This document shows positions 33,168-37,320 of a stretch of DNA of 37,320 nucleotides, piece after piece. Position numbers and translations under genes: made by a program. Under the pieces are notes generated by a model. That model ran no database searches and was not told the DNA's origin. It worked only from the letters and a program-made list of their open reading frames with translations. The stretch comes from an uncultured Brachyspira sp. (GTDB taxonomy: Bacteria; Spirochaetota; Brachyspiria; Brachyspirales; Brachyspiraceae): positions 1 through 37,320 of the forward strand of contig CALXXQ010000014.1 of assembly GCA_944392715.1 (NCBI GenBank), in the 5' to 3' direction. Positions within the stretch are counted from its first letter, which is position 1. Each line of letters starts with the position of its first letter.

Positions 33168-33488
33168 AATCCCACCCTTTAAATTTAAAGTAACAATTTC
33201 AATTTAAAATTCTATTTATATTAAATACCTAAATTATTAAAGCATACCCACCCAAGTTCTTATTAAACTCATAATTTTTCTAAACGCACGCTAAATAGAT
33301 TTTTATATATTATATTAATTGCATTTATAATTAAATTTATATTTTGAACATCATTCTGCGTGCGATTAATTAAACAACAAATTTAAATAAAAACTGGGCG
33401 GGTGCTAAAATTTCTAATTAAGCTATAAAGATAATTAAAACTAAAAATTCAAAATAAAGTAATTGATTTTAAAGGGCGGGGATTTAAA
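33168..33488. repeat. Nested inverted-repeat element, copy B
   Basis: This 321-base copy fills most of the 446-base gap between two minus-strand genes. Clusters start at 33171 (CCCACCC), 33248 (CCCACCC), 33285 (CGCACG), 33359 (CGTGCG), 33396 (GGGCGGG) and 33474 (GGGCGGG). Spacing is 77, 37, 74, 37, 78. The ends read AATCCCACCCTTTAAATTTA and AAAGGGCGGGGATTTAAA and pair over about 16 bases apart from the central cluster position. On the minus strand it lies between the small exported-protein gene and the HAD gene, as a possible 5' leader of the HAD gene. Confidence 0.9.
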
Positions 33489-33542
33489 GTTATATGTTAA
33501 TTGAAATTCATTATATAAATTTTTTATTAACTATATGTTTAA

Positions 33543-34031
33543 TTATTTTTCATAATTGTATTTTAATATTTCAGAAAATATTTTACAAGTTTTGCTATTT
33601 ATCTTATATCTATTTGTATCATTTTCTGTAATATATTCCAAATAAACATTCCCATTATAAAAAAATTCTATAAGCTTATCTATATTATCAATATTATTAA
33701 GTCCTATAAAAACCAAACTATTTTCTGCATGCATTAAATTAATCTTAGGAATTATAAAAGTATCAACCTTATTGTTAAATTGTACTTCTTTTAAATCTTC
33801 TAATTGTTTATCAAATCTAATTATAGTTTGTATAACAAATAAATCATCTTCCATTTTTAGAGTACTAAAAGATAATGTATTAACTTTTTTTATATTAAAT
33901 ACATAACTGCTTGATTTTTTATCATAACTAAAATATTTTTTTAAAAAATTTTCATCAGCATGAAAAGTAATAGAATATCCTCTAAAAATAAAACTAAACA
34001 TAAAAATAAAAATTAGTAATATTCTTTTCAT
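33543..34031 (-). CDS. Small exported protein, unknown function
   Basis: This 162-residue protein has a signal peptide MKRILLIFIFMFSFIFRGYS, probably cut after GYS (type I; there is no lipobox cysteine). The mature part has alternating strands (VFNIKKVNTLSFSTLKMEDD, FVIQTIIRFDKQLEDLKEVQF) and no cysteine apart from one near the C-terminus (SKTCKIFSEI). I do not recognise a family. AAGG precedes the ATG. It lies between half copy C (upstream) and full copy B (downstream) of the nested repeat, in the accessory region. Location outside the cytoplasm is inferred from the signal peptide. Confidence 0.75.
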   Translation of the reverse strand: MKRILLIFIFMFSFIFRGYSITFHADENFLKKYFSYDKKSSSYVFNIKKVNTLSFSTLKMEDDLFVIQTIIRFDKQLEDLKEVQFNNKVDTFIIPKINLMHAENSLVFIGLNNIDNIDKLIEFFYNGNVYLEYITENDTNRYKINSKTCKIFSEILKYNYEK

Positions 34032-34112
34032 ACATAAACCTTAAATATATTTCTTTAATTATTATAGTTTATTATTAGTAAAATACAATTAAATAAGTTT
34101 TTTGTTTTATTT

Positions 34113-34210
34113 TTAATCCTACCCTTTTAAATTTATAGTTTTAATTTCAATTAAAAATTTTATTTATATTAAAAGCTTAAATTAGAAAAAGCACACTCGC
34201 CCAAAATTTA
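34113..34210. repeat. Left half of a nested inverted-repeat element, copy C (decayed)
   Basis: This stretch matches the left part of copies A, B and D: CCTACCC at 34118 and CTCGCCC at 34196, 78 bases apart as in the full copies, joined by the same AT-rich spacer (TTTTATTTATATTAAA and similar). The inner CGCACG and the whole right half are missing, so it cannot form the full hairpin. It lies directly upstream of the small exported-protein gene (minus strand). Confidence 0.72.
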
Positions 34211-34271
34211 TTTAAATTTATAATACATACTGTATATATATTGATTTTTTAAGTTTGTCAATTTTTTTATT

Positions 34272-34297
34272 CAACTTTTTCCCGCCGCAAAAAGTTG
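34272..34297. repeat. Perfect 9-base inverted repeat upstream of the TPR gene
   Basis: CAACTTTTT and AAAAAGTTG surround a GC-rich 8-base loop (CCCGCCGC). A related but looser structure (GTTCTTTT ... AAAAGAAC) precedes the second direct repeat at about 35300-35344, and both are followed by an ACGCTT ... CGnAAAAG segment, so the wider region is a second repeat family. Confidence 0.65.
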
Positions 34298-34320
34298 CTG
34301 CCACAGGCACGCTTCGCAAA

Positions 34321-34412
34321 AGTACAAGTGTTTAGCTTCATATATTCGGAATATATAAAAACTAAAATAATATTTATATTTTGTGTAAAAAATGCAGTTC
34401 TTTTGTTTTTTT
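34321..34412. repeat. Direct repeat, copy 1, left of the TPR gene
   Basis: A 92-base stretch from AGTACAAGTGTTTAGCTTC to the T-run matches 35349-35440 in the same orientation at roughly 85-90% identity by eye. The shared centre includes CTAAAATAATATTTATATTT and AAAAAATGCAGT. The two copies flank the TPR gene. Confidence 0.85.
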
Positions 34413-34435
34413 CTAAACCAATGCGCGTTTAGAAA
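34410..34435 (+). other. Hairpin before the TPR gene
   Basis: TTTCTAAAC (34410-34418) and GTTTAGAAA (34427-34435) pair perfectly around CAATGCGC, followed by TATATTTTTT. It sits 79 bases before the TPR start and could be a terminator for anything entering from the left or an attenuator in the leader. Confidence 0.6.
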
Positions 34436-34514
34436 TATATTTTTTACTAATTATTATGGTATTAATTTTTTTTTATACTATAATGATTTTCATAAATTTA
34501 TATTAGGAAATTTT

Positions 34515-35216
34515 ATGTCAGTTATTAATTACAATGATTCTAGTAGGGATTCAAAATATTATTTTGATAAGGCAAATATTTTTTGTCTTGAAGGAAAATA
34601 TAAAGAAGCCATAGTATATTATAATAAGACCATAGAGTTAGACCCTAATTATAGTGCTGCTTATTATAACAGAGGAAGTGTTAAAGCTGATTTAGGTGAA
34701 TATGAAGAAGCTATTAAAGATTATGATAAGGCTATAGAGTTAGACCGTAATTATACTTATGCTTATAACAACAGAGGGCTTGCTAAAGATTATTTAGGTG
34801 AATATGAAGAAGCTATTAAAGACTATGATAAGGCTATAGAGTTAGACTCTGATTACAGTGATGCTTATAATAACAGAGGACTTGCTAAATATTATTTAGA
34901 TAAATATGGAGAAGCTATTAAAGATTTTAATAAAGTAATAGAATTAACCCCTAATTATACTAATGCTTATTATGACCGAGGAAATGCTAAAAAAAATTTA
35001 GGTCAATATAAAGAAGCTATTAAAGACTATGATAAGGCTATAGAGTTAAACCCTAATAATGGAGCTTTTTATAATAACAGAGGAGTATCTAAAGAAAATT
35101 TAGGAGAGTACAATGAAGCTTTAAAAGATTATAAAAAGGCTTTGGAATTAGACCCTAACCATGATATTGCTAGAGAAAATATAAAAGAGATTCAAGATAA
35201 ATATGGCTTGAAATAA
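34515..35216 (+). CDS. Tetratricopeptide-repeat protein
   Basis: This 233-residue protein starts at the ATG at 34515 (MSVINYNDSS), with AGGAAA about 5 bases upstream. An in-frame ATG at 34392 would place a hydrophobic, Phe-rich stretch in front with no ribosome site and is rejected. It consists of six near-consensus 34-residue TPR units (for example SAAYYNRGSVKADLGEYEEA, then IKDYDKAIELDRNY), highly alike at DNA level too, so repeat number may vary by slippage or recombination. A short capping helix (ARENIKEIQDKYGLK) ends it. TPRs bind other proteins. There is no signal peptide, so it is probably cytoplasmic. The gene is enclosed by 92-base direct repeats and looks like a cassette. Confidence 0.9.
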   Translation: MSVINYNDSSRDSKYYFDKANIFCLEGKYKEAIVYYNKTIELDPNYSAAYYNRGSVKADLGEYEEAIKDYDKAIELDRNYTYAYNNRGLAKDYLGEYEEAIKDYDKAIELDSDYSDAYNNRGLAKYYLDKYGEAIKDFNKVIELTPNYTNAYYDRGNAKKNLGQYKEAIKDYDKAIELNPNNGAFYNNRGVSKENLGEYNEALKDYKKALELDPNHDIARENIKEIQDKYGLK

Positions 35217-35348
35217 AAGGCAAAGCCCAAACTATAAATTTAAAACACTAAATTTTTTAGTATATGCCATAAGTTTTTGAGCTTACAAAAAATTTTATTG
35301 TTCTTTTTCCCGTAGCTACGCTTTGAGGACTTCGTAAAAGAACCAAAA

Positions 35349-35440
35349 AGTGCAAGTGTTTTGCTTTATATCTTTGAAATATATAAAAGCTAAAATAATA
35401 TTTATATTTTGTATAAAAAATGCAGTCTTTTTGCTTTTTT
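35349..35440. repeat. Direct repeat, copy 2, right of the TPR gene
   Basis: This is the second copy of the 92-base repeat at 34321-34412, in the same orientation. It is preceded by a segment (about 35300-35345) that also resembles the left flank of copy 1. The following bases carry CCACAGGCAC (35450-35459), which also occurs left of copy 1 (34301-34310), so parts of the repeat are shuffled. Together with the palindrome at 35490 it accounts for most of the 371-base gap between the TPR gene and the broken DUF285 gene. Confidence 0.85.
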
Positions 35441-35489
35441 GGGTCATACCCACAGGCACTTCCTTAGGTCGCCAAAAGAAGTAGGGGTA

Positions 35490-35505
35490 CGGGGGCTAGC
35501 CCCCG
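35490..35505. repeat. GC-only palindrome
   Basis: A perfect 16-base palindrome, CGGGGGCTAGCCCCCG, preceded by GTAGGGGTA. It is by far the most GC-rich spot in the window. Neither side has a proper T-run, so it is not a standard terminator. Confidence 0.75.
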
Positions 35506-35587
35506 ATAACAATAAAAAAATTACAAACTTAAAAATTTTTAGTATATACAATTTATAAAGTATATTACAATCCAGTATAAATAACTT

Positions 35588-36280
35588 TTAATTTTTATAC
35601 CAATAAGGTGTATTATTTTCCATTGCTGAATTATTAAACATATATCTCATATAATTAGGCTCTACTTTGGATACATTCCAACTATTTAAAGGCTGATTAA
35701 AATTAGAACATGCATAAAAAACATAACGCATATCTTTCACATTAGATACATTCCAATTCTCTATATTTTGATTAAAGCTTTTATATCCATAGAATATACA
35801 ATATAAAGTTTCTGCATTTGAAGTATTCCAATTTTCTAAAGGCTTATTAAAATTAAAGCAATTATAAAACATAAAAGAAAAATTTGTTATATTAGAAGTA
35901 TCCCATTGTTCTATATCTTGATTAAATATTGAACAATTTCCAAACATAGCCTGAACATCGTTAACATTAGAAACCTTCCATTTATCAAGAGGCTGATTAA
36001 AATTTATACACTCCCAAAACATATAAGACATATTTTCAACTTTAGAAACGTCCCAGCTATTAATATTATAATTAAAATTTTCTGACAATTCAAACATACT
36101 GCTCATATTAACAACATTAGAAGTATTCCAAGTTTCAAGTCCTTCAAAATTTACTCTTTTACTTTATTTAAACAATTCGCTCATATCAGTAATTAAACTT
36201 GTATCTATATCGCCCAAATAAATATTTTCATCTTGTATTAAAATTATTAATTCTTCTCTTGTTTGAGGTTTATATTTCAT
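35588..36280 (-). pseudogene. DUF285 (BspA-type) repeat protein gene with one in-frame stop
   Basis: The frame starts at the ATG at 36280 with AAGGAAA at a good distance, and opens MKYKPQTREELIILIQDENI like the DUF285-DUF4132 protein. Codon 39 is TAA (36164-36166), inside ELFK*SKRVNFEGLETWNTS, where the paralogue has an Asn codon in ELFRNSKRKNFEGIETWNTS. After the stop the frame continues intact for 192 codons with about five more DUF285 repeats (NMSYMFWECINFNQPLDKW and similar), ending WYKN. Repeats of this type are usually surface proteins, but no signal peptide is present. A single nonsense change is the simplest reading. A downstream start at 36106, readthrough or a sequencing error are alternatives. 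Confidence 0.82.
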
Positions 36281-36346
36281 TATTATGTTTCCTTATTCTT
36301 TTTTATTATTCTATATTCTTTTTCATATTTTGCAATTTTATCAAAA

Positions 36347-36665
36347 AATCCCACCCTCTATATTTACAACTTTTATCTATTATTTTTATTTTATACTTCT
36401 TTAAAAATAATACTGCAATTATAAACCCCACCCAAAATTTTATTTAACTTTATAATCTATTCACCGCACGCAGAATGAAATTATAAATATATATTAATTA
36501 TGAATTATAATTTTTACTATATTTGAAATTTCACTTACCGTGCGTATAGTAAAGTATTAAATTTAAAAAAATCTTGGGCGGGTGCTAAAATTCCTGATAA
36601 AGCTATAAATATAATAACACTTAAATTACATAAAAAACTATAAAGAATAAAGGGCGGGGATTAAA
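36347..36665. repeat. Nested inverted-repeat element, copy D
   Basis: This 319-base copy fills most of the 405-base gap between two minus-strand genes. Clusters start at 36350 (CCCACCC), 36427 (CCCACCC), 36465 (CGCACG), 36539 (CGTGCG), 36576 (GGGCGGG) and 36652 (GGGCGGG). Spacing is 77, 38, 74, 37, 76. The inner stem is extended by a TGAAATT/AATTTCA pair not present in A or B. On the minus strand it immediately precedes the broken DUF285 gene. Confidence 0.88.
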
Positions 36666-36685
36666 AATAATTTTTTAGCATTAAA

Positions 36686-37320
36686 TTAAGAAAACATATC
36701 AGTAAGCCTAAAATCCCAAATCATTAAAATAAGTAAAGTATAAATAAATCTTTCTGATACTTTTTTGTTATATTCATTATGAAAGTTAATGTTTATTTTT
36801 ACTTTATCTTTATAATCAATATCATTATTGGCATCTATTTTTATTTCAAAACAATCTCCATTGTCTAGTTTTAAATTATAAGTTTCAACTACACCATAAT
36901 CTAAATAACTAGGATTCATTGAATACCTAGCACCGAAAGCCTTAAAAGTACCATAAGATATTTCAAGATTTTGTAATTTTTTTATTTCATTTTCCAAATT
37001 ATTTTTATCTAATTTTATTATACTTAATTGATTTATTGTTTGAGTAAGTTCATAATCTTCTAATTGTTTTTTCCATTTTGTAATAGTTTCATTATCCATT
37101 TCTATAGGGCTTGCCAAACTTATAAAGCTGTCATCATCAATATTTATTTCTTCATCATCGCAATTTGTATAACTTCCGTCACCTGCATATCTAAATGTAG
37201 TTAAAAACAAATTATCTTTATCATATAAATTCCAAATAAGCGAAGAAGAAAATTTATTCATTATAGAATTATCAATAAATACTTCTTTGAAAAAACTATA
37301 ATTATATTTCTTTTCATGCA
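36686..37320 (-). CDS. DUF4132 (MolR-type) protein, C-terminal part, runs off the right edge
   Basis: The minus-strand frame is open to the right edge, with no stop in the bases beyond the internal ATG at 37261. The residues there (HEKKYNYSFFKEVFIDNS) continue the match to the paralogue, so the true start is outside the window. The visible 211 residues match the end of the DUF285-DUF4132 protein: SLIWNLYDKDNLFLTTFRY, GDGSYTNCDD, SPIEMDNETITKWKKQLEDY, then ELTQTINQLS. It differs from the paralogue in the middle of this region (GTFKAFGARYSMNPSYLDYG). It ends 21 bases before repeat copy D. Function of DUF4132 is unknown. Confidence 0.85.
   Translation of the reverse strand, partial: HEKKYNYSFFKEVFIDNSIMNKFSSSLIWNLYDKDNLFLTTFRYAGDGSYTNCDDEEINIDDDSFISLASPIEMDNETITKWKKQLEDYELTQTINQLSIIKLDKNNLENEIKKLQNLEISYGTFKAFGARYSMNPSYLDYGVVETYNLKLDNGDCFEIKIDANNDIDYKDKVKININFHNEYNKKVSERFIYTLLILMIWDFRLTDMFS

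Noticed and set aside
34392-34514. N-terminal extension of the TPR protein from an ATG at 34392
   Set aside because: The residues are Phe-rich, lie across a hairpin and a direct repeat, and have no ribosome site. AGGAAA marks the ATG at 34515.
26911-36665. Short GC-rich repeated motifs at intervals, possible CRISPR array
   Set aside because: The motifs are 6-7 bases, mirrored rather than direct, with AT-rich spacers of several sizes, and there are no cas genes. They are arms of the nested inverted repeats.

Overview
The window is AT-rich (roughly a quarter G+C by eye), with Shine-Dalgarno sites of the AGGAG/AAGGA type, many lipobox proteins, an HtrB/LpxL-type acyltransferase, a short bS22/mS38-type ribosomal protein, TPR and DUF285 repeat proteins, and CAP-domain and EFR1 proteins. 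Together these point to a spirochaete, most likely Brachyspira. The genus comes from overall character and family recognition, not from a database match, and I do not name a species.

The left two thirds (1 to about 22.3 kb, then 24.4-26.9 kb) read as ordinary chromosome. In order: a NuoE/NuoF-like pair running off the left edge (minus strand), the small basic ribosomal-type protein, a sugar O-acetyltransferase, a lone Rpn-type nuclease with a consensus promoter abutting its start codon, leucyl aminopeptidase, two tandem lipoproteins, an SDR dehydrogenase, a large coiled spirochaetal protein of unknown function coupled to the LpxL-type acyltransferase, HtrA, and alaS followed by two lipoproteins and a small protein. 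Then come a minus-strand block (C_GCAxxG_C_C protein, fabH, queuosine-precursor transporter), a membrane-anchored TPR protein with a degenerate Mrr-like end, and a TPR-type lipoprotein.

Between 21.4 and 25.9 kb a minus-strand run carries an epimerase fused to a zinc ribbon, a DNA methyltransferase, a BsaWI-like restriction enzyme and an EFR1 flavodoxin/ferredoxin protein. Methyltransferase and nuclease overlap by 4 bases. The nuclease carries the K-x3-R-E-R arrangement of CCGG-cutting enzymes.

From 26.9 kb to the right edge the window is an accessory region. It is punctuated by three full copies and one half copy of a strikingly symmetric, roughly 320-base nested inverted repeat (26911-27230, 33168-33488, 34113-34210 half, 36347-36665). 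Between the copies lie an Mrr-type endonuclease, an overlapping ATPase + PD-(D/E)XK nuclease pair that looks like a two-gene defence module, a cytoplasmic DUF285-DUF4132 fusion, a GmhB-like HAD protein that has lost its zinc ligands, a small exported protein, a TPR gene flanked by about 92-base direct repeats, a DUF285 gene broken by one stop codon, and the C-terminal part of a second DUF4132 protein.

The two observations I rate highest are the repeat family and the ATPase/nuclease pair. The repeat has mirrored spacing of its GC clusters, and its arms pair fully, through G-U, only when read as minus-strand RNA.
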